Shown: positions 18,609-28,570, counted from the stretch's first letter. The stretch is 45,682 nt of DNA from Nitrospira sp. (GCA_015903945.1 JABMDL010000036.1:1-45682), one strand, 5' to 3'. Made by a program: numbers and translations. The notes: a model not told the origin generated them from the sequence alone.

Positions 18609-19844
18609 TCAGGGTGAGCCTTCTGCTGACGAGATGAATTGCTTGCGAGAGGTCACAACCTTGGTCAGATAGTCCCTGGTTTCCTGATAGGGGAGGTTGG
18701 CGCGCAATCGATCATAGACGGCAGGGGGCTCCAGCCCATTAATCCGGTTCACCGCATCCACTGAGTCCGAGGAAAATGCCTTGTACATGTTGCGCGCCCC
18801 GGTGTTGTACGCGGAAATCACGCAGTACTCGCGTGAGACTTGGTTCTCGATTTGCTCCAACTGGTCATACGAGAGGACGTGAAGATAGGCGACGCCCAGC
18901 TCGATGTTGTTTTCAGGGTCGAACAGGTAGTCGCGTGAAGGTACCGTGTCTTGGCCTTTAGCCTTGCGATAGGCATCACGGCCTCCGCTGGTCGGGACAA
19001 GTTGCATCAAGCCGTAGGCTGGAGCAGAGCTCACCGCGAAGGGATTGAAGTTGCTCTCGGTCCTGATTACGGCAAAGACAAGACTTGGGCTGATCTTGTA
19101 GTGCTCGGCAAATCTTGTGACGACGGGCCGGTACTTCTCTGCCTGTCGGTTGCTGAAATTGGCAACCATCGGAATGGTGGTATACAGCGCGGTCTTGGAG
19201 GCTCCGTTCAGATCAACGATGCGTGTTTTGGCCTGCTGTTCGATCAGGTAGTCGGCAAATCGATCAGCACTCTCCGGTGTTCTAATGGCCTTGCCTTGCT
19301 GGTCTGTGACGAGTCCCAGGAGATACGGATCATTGTCCCCCGTGAGGGAGACGCCCTTGTCGGAAAAGAGATCGACGGCTCGGGGATCATTGGGTGTCAG
19401 GAGCGTTGTGACGATGGCGTTCTTCAAACTGTCCTTCGGCTGTTTGTCGTCAAGTGTTTCGACGTGCACGGTGCCTCTGTCGAAATCGACGATGGCTCGG
19501 CTCATGTAGTTCTGCGTGTATTTCACATAGCGTTTCCGTTCAGGGATCTTGATTTCTTTCTCGCCCCATGTATTCCGGACTTTTCCCGTCAAGGCCGCCA
19601 TCAGGGTTTCAAAATCACGCTGGATGGCCCGCAAGTCCCGTATCGCCGCCTCGGGGTTGCGCTGGTACACCGCGGCACGTTCTTTGAGGATTTGTTTGGG
19701 ATCTTTCCCTTGCGCAAGGTCGATTACCGTGCGTCCCGTCGTCGAGCGGAGCATGCGCTCCGCGGTCGAGAGTGTCTTGTCGGTGGTTTCGCAGCCTGAT
19801 AAGAGCAAGAGGGTCGTGCTGGAAACCAGACGGAGGTAGTGCAT
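18609..19844 (-). CDS. mltC: Membrane-bound lytic murein transglycosylase, MltC-like
   Basis: A 411-residue lipoprotein with lipobox LLSGC (lipid-modified Cys18). An N-terminal MltC-type domain (about 30-225) precedes an SLT transglycosylase domain (about 235-405) with the catalytic Glu in VIRTESNFNP (Glu263), the YGLMQLVP motif, and the LGVAYLHVL and AYNTGARN segments. The enzyme cleaves the glycan MurNAc-GlcNAc bond in peptidoglycan with 1,6-anhydro product formation, at the inner face of the outer membrane. Length and domain order match MltC. It is the last gene of a minus-strand run and converges on the PilZ pair. Murein lysis could open space for the envelope machine powered by the neighbouring ATPase, which is an inference. 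Confidence 0.9.
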   Translation of the reverse strand: MHYLRLVSSTTLLLLSGCETTDKTLSTAERMLRSTTGRTVIDLAQGKDPKQILKERAAVYQRNPEAAIRDLRAIQRDFETLMAALTGKVRNTWGEKEIKIPERKRYVKYTQNYMSRAIVDFDRGTVHVETLDDKQPKDSLKNAIVTTLLTPNDPRAVDLFSDKGVSLTGDNDPYLLGLVTDQQGKAIRTPESADRFADYLIEQQAKTRIVDLNGASKTALYTTIPMVANFSNRQAEKYRPVVTRFAEHYKISPSLVFAVIRTESNFNPFAVSSAPAYGLMQLVPTSGGRDAYRKAKGQDTVPSRDYLFDPENNIELGVAYLHVLSYDQLEQIENQVSREYCVISAYNTGARNMYKAFSSDSVDAVNRINGLEPPAVYDRLRANLPYQETRDYLTKVVTSRKQFISSAEGSP

Positions 19845-19996
19845 GGTGAGCTCTCTTTGTAAGCGTGTGAGTGGCAGGGAGATTCTACCGAATCGTGTGC
19901 ATGAGAGGAAAGGGATTTAGGGCTTGAAGAAGCCGTGGGCAGAAACAGCTTGCCGGTCGGGAACATCCTGGGACGAGGACGCGGATCTTCCTGGAT

Positions 19997-22315
19997 TTAC
20001 TTGATCGCGACGGCCTTGACTTCTTTGAAGGTTGTGTGGCCCTGAAGAACCTTTTCAATTCCGTCTTGAACAAGAGTGGTCATGCCCTCATCGAGTGCGA
20101 CCTTGAGCATATCTTCCGTGCGAGATTTCTGCTGCACCATCCGCTTGATCTGGTCCGAGCCTAGCAGGAGTTCGTGCAAGGCGACGCGTCCCTTGAATCC
20201 GGTACGATTACAAACCTCACAGCCTTTGCCTCTGAAGAGTCTGAATGTGTTGTCCGGTTGGATGCCGAGTTTGTCCCACCGGTCTGGCCCATAGCCCAGG
20301 CGGAGTTCTTCATACTCTTCCTTGGTTCCGGCATATTGTTCCTTGCAGTCCTTGCATATACGCCGGGCCAGGCGCTGCGCCAGCACGCCGAGCATTGCGT
20401 CAGCAAAGCTGAAAGGGTCGCAGCCCATATCGAGCAGGCGGGTGATCGTTTCGACTGCGCTATTGGTGTGCAATGTGCTGAGCACCAAGTGCCCCGTGAG
20501 CGACGCTTCGATGCCCGTGTCAGCTGTCTCTTTATCTCGCATTTCGCCGACCATGATCACATCCGGGTCGGCCCGAAGAAAGGCGCGCATGGCAGCAGCA
20601 AACGTCACCCCGATTTTGGGCTGAACTTGCACCTGTCGGAGGCCGTATTGCGTGATTTCGACCGGATCTTCCGCCGTCCAGATCTTGATGTCGGGTGTAT
20701 TGATGTTGCCGAGGACCGAGTGCAGAGTGGTCGTCTTCCCTGATCCGGTCGGTCCCACGCAGAGGATAATGCCGTAGGGTTTCTGGGAAATGTCCCTGAG
20801 CACCTTGAGGTTCCGATCTGAAAATCCCATCTTGTCGAGCGGCAGCGGCTCGCTGGCCGCCAGGATACGCATCACCACGTCTTCGTTGTAACCGGCTGTG
20901 GGAAGTGTCGCGACACGGAGTTCGATCTCTTTCGACTCGGAGAGCTTGAATTTGATCTTGCCGTCTTGAGGTTTGCGCCGCTCGGCGATGTCCAAATTGG
21001 CCATGATCTTGAGCCGGGAAACGATTGCGCGCCGATAGCTCTGCGGGATCTTCATGTACTCGAAGCAGTCGCCATCCACCCTGAACCGGACAAGGGTCTC
21101 ACGCTTTTCGCCATACGGCTCGATATGAATATCCGAAGCGCTCTGCCGGTAGGCATCAGCGATGATTTGATTTGCCAAACGTACGATCGCGCTGTCGTTC
21201 TCGTCCAGTCCCCCGCTTGCGGAGGCATCCTCCATCGCTTCGGCTTGTGCTTCGGTGACGAGCTCGCCGAGAATGTCGGAAACATTTTCATCGAGTTTGC
21301 GCGTTCCTCCGTCGGACTGCCCGGTCGAGGAGCCGAGGAATTGCGCGATGTCGCGGCGCAGGCTGACGGCAAAACGGATATTGAGGCCTGGAAATGTCCG
21401 TTTGATGTCCTGGATACGGTCGAGATTGCCTGGGTCGTCGGTCAAGATTTCGATGGCCGTCCGGTCCCGTTTGAGAGGCATCCAGTGGTTCTTCTTCAGG
21501 TAATCGACGTTGAGATTCTTGAGGAGTTCGATGTCGACGAGGGTGCGCTCACTGTATTCGATATACGGGCATTTATAGAATTGTGCGAACGATTTACCAA
21601 GGTCGATTTTTGGGACCTTGTATTTCTCGATCAAGATACTCTCAAGGTCGCTGAGACCTTTACGAGTCTCGGCAGTCGCGGCGTCAAGGTCATTCTGAGT
21701 GAGACGGTTGCTGCTCAGTAACAGGTCAAACTTCGTGGGGTTTTTCTTGGCGGTGTTCTGGAGGTTGAAGAACGCGATGCCGAGCGCCTTCGTGATCTCG
21801 GCGACCGATTCTTCATCTTTGCGCGTAAACCGAATCCCATTCTTTTTGTTCAGCAGTTGAAGGACTCCCATCAGGTATTTGTTGTCGGCGACGATGGGAT
21901 AGGTCAGGACCTGCTTGGTTTTAAATCCAGTGCGCTTGTCGTAGGCACTGTCATGGACGAGTGAAGGGTGAATGGTGCGCAGTTCGACGGCGTTGTAGGC
22001 GTCGACGATGTTCACCGGTCGAAGGTACTTGGCGCAGAAGCCCGCGAGACTCTGTTCCGTGATGGGGATCCGGAGTTCTTCGACGGAGTCGACGTGAGGA
22101 ACTTTCGAAAAAATCTCTTTCTTCTCTGAGTCGAAGGCAAAAAGGGTTAAATCTTGGGCGTCGAACAAGCTCAGGATGTCTTTATGAAGGTCCAGAAGAA
22201 TCTGATCGAGGTTCGCGGCGGCGTTTATTTGAGAGATGATCTTTTTGACATGCTCGGCATGCTCGACCTTCAGCTGCAGTTCCTGAAGGTTCTGAGGGAT
22301 GGGTTTTGCCTGCAT
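19997..22315 (-). CDS. GAF-domain PilB/GspE-family secretion or pilus ATPase
   Basis: A 772-residue protein. An N-terminal GAF domain (about 25-190; Pro/Ile-rich VLTYPIVADNKYLMGVLQLLNKK) is followed by a GspE/PilB N-terminal domain (about 205-300) and the ATPase: ASDIHIEP (about 393-400), Walker A GPTGSGKT (521-528), Walker B DVIMVGEMRD (585-594), His box TGHLVLSTLHTNSA (607-620) and a tetra-cysteine zinc site (Cys654, 657, 699, 702). All catalytic parts are intact. The family drives type IV pilus extension or type II secretion from the cytoplasmic face. The GAF domain suggests small-molecule control. No pilin, platform or secretin gene lies nearby, so the partner machine is elsewhere. Confidence 0.9.
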   Translation of the reverse strand: MQAKPIPQNLQELQLKVEHAEHVKKIISQINAAANLDQILLDLHKDILSLFDAQDLTLFAFDSEKKEIFSKVPHVDSVEELRIPITEQSLAGFCAKYLRPVNIVDAYNAVELRTIHPSLVHDSAYDKRTGFKTKQVLTYPIVADNKYLMGVLQLLNKKNGIRFTRKDEESVAEITKALGIAFFNLQNTAKKNPTKFDLLLSSNRLTQNDLDAATAETRKGLSDLESILIEKYKVPKIDLGKSFAQFYKCPYIEYSERTLVDIELLKNLNVDYLKKNHWMPLKRDRTAIEILTDDPGNLDRIQDIKRTFPGLNIRFAVSLRRDIAQFLGSSTGQSDGGTRKLDENVSDILGELVTEAQAEAMEDASASGGLDENDSAIVRLANQIIADAYRQSASDIHIEPYGEKRETLVRFRVDGDCFEYMKIPQSYRRAIVSRLKIMANLDIAERRKPQDGKIKFKLSESKEIELRVATLPTAGYNEDVVMRILAASEPLPLDKMGFSDRNLKVLRDISQKPYGIILCVGPTGSGKTTTLHSVLGNINTPDIKIWTAEDPVEITQYGLRQVQVQPKIGVTFAAAMRAFLRADPDVIMVGEMRDKETADTGIEASLTGHLVLSTLHTNSAVETITRLLDMGCDPFSFADAMLGVLAQRLARRICKDCKEQYAGTKEEYEELRLGYGPDRWDKLGIQPDNTFRLFRGKGCEVCNRTGFKGRVALHELLLGSDQIKRMVQQKSRTEDMLKVALDEGMTTLVQDGIEKVLQGHTTFKEVKAVAIK

Positions 22316-22506
22316 GTTTGCTACACTCCGTCTGGTGGACAGCGTTGCTGGGCGGTCCGAACATCCCAGGAGGGAGGCCGCAACGCGTGTCGAGATCGAG
22401 AATCGAGTTTCAGTCTAGCCCAACGGTGCGGGAAGGCAAGGAAAAGCAAATTTCTCTGAGGCTCACTGGTGGCCGAACGAAAAGGAGTGGACTGTCGGTG
22501 GATAAG

Positions 22507-24246
22507 TTATGCGCAGGAAGTGGAGTCCAGACGCAGTGCCAGGTCGGCCTCGCCAGATAATCGGCGGAGATGCGCAACGACATCCGACGGCGCGACACGA
22601 GATTTCACTCCGCTCCGCCGAACTTTGATTTCCACGACGCCGTCGGCCAGTCCTTTGTCGCCGATGACGATTTGGAATGGAGCTCCGATGAGGTCGGCGT
22701 CATTGAATTTGACGCCGGCGCGATCGGTGCGGTCGTCCCACAAGACTTCGAAGCCTTCCGCCGACAGGTCGGCATAGAGGCGCTCCGTCGCGTCGGCCGT
22801 CTCGGCCGATTGGCTTACCGGCAAGAGATGGACGTGAAAGGGTGCGATCGGAAAGGGCCATATGATACCTTTGTCATCGTGGTTTTGTTCGATCGCCGCC
22901 GCGGCAGTGCGGCCGACTCCGATGCCGTAACAACCCATAATGGCCAGGCGCTCTTTCCCCTGATCGTCGAGGATGGTTGCATTCATGCTCTTGCTATATT
23001 TTGTCCCCAGGAGAAAGACTTGTCCCACTTCGATGCCCTTGGCGAGCGTCAAGAGCCCAGGCCCTCGCGGCGAGGTGTCGCCGGCTTGCGCGTTGCGAAG
23101 ATCCGCGAACTGATCCACTGTAAAATCGCGGTCCCAATTAGCATCGACATAATGCGTGTCGGCCAGGTTTGCCCCCACCACCACATTTCTCAACCCTTTG
23201 ATGGCATGGTCCGCCAAGATGCGTACACCCCTCAGGCCGATCGGGCCTGCGAATCCAACGGGCGCGTCGGTCAGGCGAGATACAGTGTCCGGATCGGCCA
23301 GCTGGACCTCCGTGACGCGCAGCAGCCGGGCCAGTTTGACCTCATTGAGATCGTGATCTCCGCGAATAAGGACAGCGACGGTGTCTTTGTCCGCACGATA
23401 CAGGAGCGTTTTGACCAACTGCCGTGGAGAGATTGTTAGGAACGCCGTGACTTCTTCCACCGTCCGGCGTTGCGGGGTCGCCACGGGAGTCAATGGGCGA
23501 AGCGGAACATCGCTAAGTTCCGAAGGAGGAAGGACTTCGGCTCGTTCAAGGTTTGCGGCATAGGAACCCTGGTCGCTATAGACCACTGTCGCTTCCCCGG
23601 TTTCGGCCAGGACCATGAATTCGTGCGAGACGTCACCGCCGATCAGGCCTGTATCCGCTTCAACCGCACGGAATGTAAGGCCGCATCGCGTGAAGATCCT
23701 GGTGTAGGCGTCGTACATCTTTTGATAGCTGATCTTGGCGCCAGCGTCATCGGCATCGAAACTGTAAGCGTCTTTCATGATGAACTCGCGCCCGCGCATG
23801 AGGCCGAAGCGGGGGCGGATTTCATCACGAAACTTCGTCTGGATTTGATAGAAATTCAACGGCAGCTGGCGATACGAGCGGACCTCGCGCCTGAAAAGGT
23901 CGGTAATGACCTCTTCATGCGTCGGACCGAGACAGAAATCCCGCTCGTGACGGTCCTTGAAGCGCAGCAGCTCTTTACCGTAATACTCCCAGCGGCCCGT
24001 TTCTTTCCATAATTCAGCGGGGGAGGCGATGGGCATTAACAACTCTTGCGCCCCGGCTCGGTTCATCTCCTCACGGATGATCTGTTCGATCTTGCGGATG
24101 ACCCGCAGGCCAAGCGGGAGATAGGTATAGATACCGGCCGCCGTTTTCCGGATCAGTCCGGCGCGCAACATAAGCCGGTGGCTGACGGTCTCCGCCTCGC
24201 CGGGATCTTCCCGCAGGGTGGGAATGAGCAGCTGGGTGGTTTTCAT
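22507..24246 (-). CDS. proS: Prolyl-tRNA synthetase, bacterial type
   Basis: A 579-residue class II synthetase. Motif 1 region LLMPIASPAELWKETGRW, motif 2 RHERDFCLGPTHEEVI and motif 3 GCYGIGVGR are visible. The middle (about 230-390) holds the inserted editing domain that clears mischarged Ala-tRNA, as expected for the bacterial form (about 570 residues). It charges tRNA-Pro with proline in the cytoplasm. The start ATG lies 6 bp after the rseP stop, so it is co-transcribed with rseP. Confidence 0.96.
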   Translation of the reverse strand: MKTTQLLIPTLREDPGEAETVSHRLMLRAGLIRKTAAGIYTYLPLGLRVIRKIEQIIREEMNRAGAQELLMPIASPAELWKETGRWEYYGKELLRFKDRHERDFCLGPTHEEVITDLFRREVRSYRQLPLNFYQIQTKFRDEIRPRFGLMRGREFIMKDAYSFDADDAGAKISYQKMYDAYTRIFTRCGLTFRAVEADTGLIGGDVSHEFMVLAETGEATVVYSDQGSYAANLERAEVLPPSELSDVPLRPLTPVATPQRRTVEEVTAFLTISPRQLVKTLLYRADKDTVAVLIRGDHDLNEVKLARLLRVTEVQLADPDTVSRLTDAPVGFAGPIGLRGVRILADHAIKGLRNVVVGANLADTHYVDANWDRDFTVDQFADLRNAQAGDTSPRGPGLLTLAKGIEVGQVFLLGTKYSKSMNATILDDQGKERLAIMGCYGIGVGRTAAAAIEQNHDDKGIIWPFPIAPFHVHLLPVSQSAETADATERLYADLSAEGFEVLWDDRTDRAGVKFNDADLIGAPFQIVIGDKGLADGVVEIKVRRSGVKSRVAPSDVVAHLRRLSGEADLALRLDSTSCA

Positions 24247-24252
24247 GGAAGC

Positions 24253-25641
24253 TTAGCGGGAGAACATACGCTCCAGGTCGTTCCAGAAGGCAAAAATCAT
24301 GACACCGACCAGCAGGACCAGCCCGGCCTGCTGTGCGAATTCCCGCTGGCGTTCGCCGATCGGCTTGCGCAGGATGCCCTCAATCAAGAAAAAGAGCAAG
24401 TGGCCTCCATCCAGGATGGGAATGGGCAGCAGATTGAGCACGCCGAGGTTGATGCTGAGCAATGCGATTAAGAAGATGTAACTTGAAACGCCCTTCTCTG
24501 CCGCTTCTCCAGATACGTTGGCGATCATGAGAGGGCCACCGATGTTCTTTCGTGAGATGTCTCCCGTAATCAACTTGTAGAGGGAGGCGACGGTGAACTC
24601 CGTCCATGACCATGTTGCCTTAAGGCCGTCAGTGACTGCGAGAAGAGGCGTTGATGAATGCAATAATGTTTGGCCGGGACCGGCCCCGATCCGTCCGATC
24701 TCCCGTACATTCCCATCGACCGTTTCTTGTTCAAGGCGCGGGGTAATCTGTACGGTGATGCGTTGCCCATTCCGGTTGATATCGAGCTGCAATGGTTTCT
24801 TCGGGTTGTCTCGTATGAGCTTGGTCATCTGAACCCAGGTATAGATGGGTTCTCCATTGATGGCTTCAATCCGGTCGCGTTCCTGAATCCCCGCTTCAGC
24901 TGCAGGATACTTGGGGGTGAGTTCCATAATGACCGGCGCAGGTTCCTCGATCCCAATCGAGTAGCGTGGGTCTTTGAGGTTCGTCCCGTTGTGAGTGATG
25001 GCTCGAGGGGTCACCTCGAACGTCAGCACCTCAGCGTTTCGGCGGACCTCTACGGCAAGAGGCAGCCCTTGACTCTTTTCGATGATGTCGAACACTTCAT
25101 TGCGAATCGTCACTTCTTTTTGATTAATCCGAAGAACACGGTCTCCCACCCGCAATCCAGCCACGTACCCTGGTGAATCCGGACGAAGTGCTTCAATGTC
25201 CGGCATCAAAGAACCGATCGCTGATGTCGGTAAACCGCCTCCGAAGGCGAGCCAAATACTGAATATCAGGTAGGCGAGAATGAAGTTGAAGCCAGGTCCT
25301 GCCGCGACGATGAGCACCTTCCCCCACACCCCTTGATGAACGAAGGAGCGTTTGCGATCTTCCGGTGTCGTCGCTTCGGTCTCTTCTTCGCCGAACAGTT
25401 TGACATAGCCTCCCAGCGGCACGGCGGAGAGCAAGTACTCGGTTTCTCCAACCTGGCGGCCCATCAGCTTGGGACCGAAACCAAGCGAAAATTTCAGGAC
25501 TTTTACGCCAACCCAGCGAGCAGCGAGAAAATGGCCGAGCTCGTGGAACGCGATGAGAATCCCTATCATGAGGAGGAACCATCCGGCTTTTTGCATCAAC
25601 AGCCAGAGGGTGTCGGGGGACCAGGCAAAGGCGGAGGACAT
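24253..25641 (-). CDS. rseP: RseP-type site-2 intramembrane metalloprotease
   Basis: A 462-residue protein. HELGH (about residues 33-37) in the first membrane helix is the zinc motif, and the second metal-binding motif LLPIPILDGGH is near the C-terminus. Two PDZ domains lie between (DSPGYVAGLRVGDRVL and KYPAAEAGIQERDRI). The family cuts membrane anchors of anti-sigma factors such as RseA to release envelope-stress sigma factors, and clears signal-peptide remnants. The ATG at 25641 is preferred because AGGAG lies 9 bp upstream; a GTG two codons earlier would sit too close to that site. Confidence 0.95.
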   Translation of the reverse strand: MSSAFAWSPDTLWLLMQKAGWFLLMIGILIAFHELGHFLAARWVGVKVLKFSLGFGPKLMGRQVGETEYLLSAVPLGGYVKLFGEEETEATTPEDRKRSFVHQGVWGKVLIVAAGPGFNFILAYLIFSIWLAFGGGLPTSAIGSLMPDIEALRPDSPGYVAGLRVGDRVLRINQKEVTIRNEVFDIIEKSQGLPLAVEVRRNAEVLTFEVTPRAITHNGTNLKDPRYSIGIEEPAPVIMELTPKYPAAEAGIQERDRIEAINGEPIYTWVQMTKLIRDNPKKPLQLDINRNGQRITVQITPRLEQETVDGNVREIGRIGAGPGQTLLHSSTPLLAVTDGLKATWSWTEFTVASLYKLITGDISRKNIGGPLMIANVSGEAAEKGVSSYIFLIALLSINLGVLNLLPIPILDGGHLLFFLIEGILRKPIGERQREFAQQAGLVLLVGVMIFAFWNDLERMFSR

Positions 25642-25713
25642 CGTCACGATCTCCTGTTCAAACTGCCGGAGTTTACTCTAACATCGATCGGCCGGAATTC
25701 AAAATCAAACTCG

Positions 25714-26874
25714 TCAGCGCGGTAAGGCGTGGACCAACGATTCGGCCTTCTCTCTCGCCCAGCGATCCGCTTCCAGCGCATCATCGAGTCCGGCAATCTC
25801 CCGCTGCGCGTGGGCCTCCATCGTGCTGCGGATGACGTCGGCGATCTCAATGAAACGAACGCCGCCGTTGAGGAACGCCTCGACGGCGACTTCGTTGGCA
25901 GCATTCATAGCGGCCGGCATAGTACCGCCGACTCGAAGCGATTCGTAGCCGAGGTTGAGGCAGGGGAACCGGTCATGGTCGGGCTTAGCAAATGTCAGTT
26001 TGCCTACCTCGGTCAGATCCAGCGACGGCAAGTCCAGCGGCATCCGTTCCGGATACCGCATGGCGTACGAAATGGGCGTTCGCATGTCGGGTAACCCGAG
26101 TTGGGCGATCATCGATCGGTCTTCGTATTCGACCAAGGAGTGAATAATGCTCTCCCGGTGCACGAGGACGTCGATGCGGGACTCGGAGATGCCGAACAGC
26201 CAGCGGGCTTCGACCACTTCCAAGCCTTTGTTCATCAAGGTAGCCGAGTCGATGGTGATCTTCGAACCCATCTTCCAATTCGGATGTTGGAGCGCGCGCT
26301 CCGGTGTCACGGAGTGCAGCTGTTCTTTCGTGAGCGTCCAGAGGGCGCCGCCGGACGCCGTTAGAATCAGCCGGCGGACGTCCTCAAGTCGATGGCCTTC
26401 TAAGGATTGGAAAATCGCGCTGTGCTCGCTATCGACGGGAAAAATCCGGACCCCGTGTTTATGAGCTTCGTCCTGCATTAATTTGCCGGCCATGACCATG
26501 GGTTCTTTATTGGCCAGCGCGATATGCTTCCCGGTGCGGATGGCAGCCAAGGTTGGGACGAGGCCGGCGGCTCCTACGATGGCGGAAATGACGAGTTCGG
26601 CTCCGGGCATCGCAGCCACCTGAGTGATGCCATCCTCTCCGGCCAGGATTTCAACCGGAAGGCCTGCACACCGTGTCCGGAGTGTGGCCGCGGACGATTC
26701 GGTTGAGACGGCAACGGCCTTGGGTTTGAACGAACGGATTTGTGCTTCAAGTTTGTCGACGTTGCCGCCGGCCGTCAGCCCGACGACTCGAAATTCCTCG
26801 GGAAATCGCTGGACGATATCGAGCGTATTGGTACCGATCGATCCGGTCGAACCCAGGATAATAATGGACTTCAT
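25714..26874 (-). CDS. dxr: 1-deoxy-D-xylulose 5-phosphate reductoisomerase
   Basis: A 386-residue cytoplasmic enzyme with the N-terminal NADPH motif GSTGSIGTNTLDIV, the catalytic segment LANKEPMVMAG, VDSEHSAIFQ (metal and substrate residues), SGGALW and a C-terminal helical domain. It converts DXP to 2-C-methyl-D-erythritol 4-phosphate, the committed step of non-mevalonate isoprenoid synthesis. This supplies precursors for UppS, and for squalene via HpnD/HpnE encoded about 11 kb away. GAGGAGAG precedes the start and the cdsA stop is 12 bp upstream, consistent with an uppS-cdsA-dxr-rseP-proS transcript. Confidence 0.96.
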   Translation of the reverse strand: MKSIIILGSTGSIGTNTLDIVQRFPEEFRVVGLTAGGNVDKLEAQIRSFKPKAVAVSTESSAATLRTRCAGLPVEILAGEDGITQVAAMPGAELVISAIVGAAGLVPTLAAIRTGKHIALANKEPMVMAGKLMQDEAHKHGVRIFPVDSEHSAIFQSLEGHRLEDVRRLILTASGGALWTLTKEQLHSVTPERALQHPNWKMGSKITIDSATLMNKGLEVVEARWLFGISESRIDVLVHRESIIHSLVEYEDRSMIAQLGLPDMRTPISYAMRYPERMPLDLPSLDLTEVGKLTFAKPDHDRFPCLNLGYESLRVGGTMPAAMNAANEVAVEAFLNGGVRFIEIADVIRSTMEAHAQREIAGLDDALEADRWAREKAESLVHALPR

Positions 26875-26886
26875 ATGCTCTCCTCG

Positions 26887-27729
26887 TTAGGGGGACGGTG
26901 CGATGCCGCAAACCCAGGTGACATAGTAGTAGAAGGCAGGGGCGGTGAACAAGAGACTGTCGATTCGGTCCAACATCCCTCCGTGGCCCGGTAAGATGCT
27001 TCCCGAATCCTTGACCCCTACGCGGCGCTTGATAGCCGATTCCCAGAGATCGCCGAACAGCCCGGCCACAGTCAGTACCACGCCGAGAATCACTGTGTCC
27101 ATCGGCTGCAATTGTGGGATGAACCAGGCTTGGGCCAAGAGGGCGGCAGCAACGGCCAGGCCAATACCTCCCAGCAGGCCCTCGACCGTTTTCTTCGGGC
27201 TGATCCTCGGCGCGAGCAGGTGCTTGCCCCAGAGCGTGCCGGCGTAATAGGCGCCTGTATCTGCCGCCCAGGTGACGAGCGCAAGGAACAGCACGAGCCA
27301 CTCGCCGCCAGTCAGCAAGCGAGCGGATGCCACGGTACTCAATGTCAGGCCGACGTAAATAACGCCGAACGCGGTGATAGCCGTATCCTTTATGCGGCGC
27401 TCAGCCGGGCCGGGTGACAGCAAGAGGGCGACCGGCAGAGTCAATATTCCAACGGCGAGCAGATCCGTCAGGTCATAGGACAGGTGATGCCGGGCCAATA
27501 CAAGTGCGGAGAGCGCCAATCCGGTGCCGACAAGTGCACGGTTGGGGCGGGATTGAAAGCTGATGCGGTACAGTTCCAGCAAGGCCAGACCTCCGCCGAC
27601 CATCAGGAGGAGCGTTAAGGCCCAGGGAGGAAGGTAGCGGATGATGGCGTAGACGCCTGGAATCAGCAAGGCTGCGGTATAGACACGCCTGAGGTCGAAG
27701 CGTCGGGCGCCGGTCGGGAGGGTCGTCAC
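26887..27729 (-). CDS. cdsA: Phosphatidate cytidylyltransferase (CDP-diglyceride synthase)
   Basis: A 280-residue integral membrane protein with about seven or eight hydrophobic segments. The C-terminal CdsA signature is clear: SPKKTVEGLLGG followed by GDLWESAIKRRVGVKDSGSILPGHGGMLDRIDS, which supplies the metal-binding acidic residues. It makes CDP-diacylglycerol from phosphatidic acid and CTP for phospholipid synthesis at the inner membrane. The start is a GTG without a strong ribosome-binding site. It sits between uppS and dxr, a common bacterial arrangement. Confidence 0.94.
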   Translation of the reverse strand: MTTLPTGARRFDLRRVYTAALLIPGVYAIIRYLPPWALTLLLMVGGGLALLELYRISFQSRPNRALVGTGLALSALVLARHHLSYDLTDLLAVGILTLPVALLLSPGPAERRIKDTAITAFGVIYVGLTLSTVASARLLTGGEWLVLFLALVTWAADTGAYYAGTLWGKHLLAPRISPKKTVEGLLGGIGLAVAAALLAQAWFIPQLQPMDTVILGVVLTVAGLFGDLWESAIKRRVGVKDSGSILPGHGGMLDRIDSLLFTAPAFYYYVTWVCGIAPSP

Positions 27730-27784
27730 AAGCGTCGGGGTGTGTGTTGTGACATATCAGTAACAGGCGAGGCTTCCACAGAGA

Positions 27785-28570
27785 TTATGATGAGACCACG
27801 CTCAGAACCCGGCCGAAGCGGCGCTCCCGTTTTTGATATTCCAAGAGGGCCAGCAGAAACTCACGCCGGCGGAAGTCCGGCCAGAGTGTCGGGGTGAAAC
27901 ACAGTTCCGTATAGGCCAGTTGCCAGAGGAGAAAATTGCTGATGCGTGTTTCCCCGCTGGTCCGAATGAGCAGGTCTGGGTCGGGAAGGGGATGGGTGTA
28001 CAGGTATTGTTGGAGCAAGGTTTCATCGATCCGGTCCGGTTGGATGACGCCGGCGCGGACATCGGCCACCAGTTCCTTGACGGCATCGGCGATCTCCGCG
28101 CGGCCGCTGTAGCTGAGCGCGACGGTGAGGACCATTCTGTCGCAATGGGCCGTTTCCTGTTCGGTGGTACGCACCCAATGTTGGGCCGACCGGGGTAACG
28201 GCTCGAGCCGACCGATGGCCTGAAAGCGAACGCGTTGCTCGATCAAACTGGCTCGCTCAGTGGAAAGATAGTGTTCCAGGAGGCCCATCAAAGCGCTGAT
28301 TTCCTGTGTCGGGCGGTTCCAGTTTTCCTGGGAAAATGCATAGATCGTCAGGGCCTGGATGCCGAGTTCCAGGCACTGTGAAATCATTTCCCGGACGGAG
28401 TTGATGCCTTCCCGATGCCCCGCGATGCGAGGAAGCCCGCGGAGTTCCGCCCATCGTCCGTTGCCGTCCATGATGACCGCGACATGTTTCGGCAAGAGCT
28501 CCGGCTCCAGCTTAGCGGTCAGTTCCTGCTCTGAGAGTTGGTCGAGGTTTGAGGCAAGCCGGTGCGTCAT
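27785..28570 (-). CDS. uppS: Undecaprenyl diphosphate synthase (cis-prenyltransferase)
   Basis: A 261-residue product from the ATG at 28570. An open extension to 28702 adds a non-homologous tail and is rejected. The motifs are HVAVIMDGNGRWA (catalytic Asp), GHREGINSVREM, TIYAFSQENWNRP, ALSYSGRAEI and LIRTSGETRISNFLLWQLAYTEL. It condenses isopentenyl-PP on farnesyl-PP to form the C55 lipid carrier for peptidoglycan and O-antigen. It is the first gene of a minus-strand operon and is divergent from tldD. Confidence 0.95.
   Translation of the reverse strand: MTHRLASNLDQLSEQELTAKLEPELLPKHVAVIMDGNGRWAELRGLPRIAGHREGINSVREMISQCLELGIQALTIYAFSQENWNRPTQEISALMGLLEHYLSTERASLIEQRVRFQAIGRLEPLPRSAQHWVRTTEQETAHCDRMVLTVALSYSGRAEIADAVKELVADVRAGVIQPDRIDETLLQQYLYTHPLPDPDLLIRTSGETRISNFLLWQLAYTELCFTPTLWPDFRRREFLLALLEYQKRERRFGRVLSVVSS

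Noticed and set aside
18951..19799. A 282-codon plus-strand open frame
   Set aside because: It is antisense to the MltC-like gene, whose lipobox and SLT motifs are clear.
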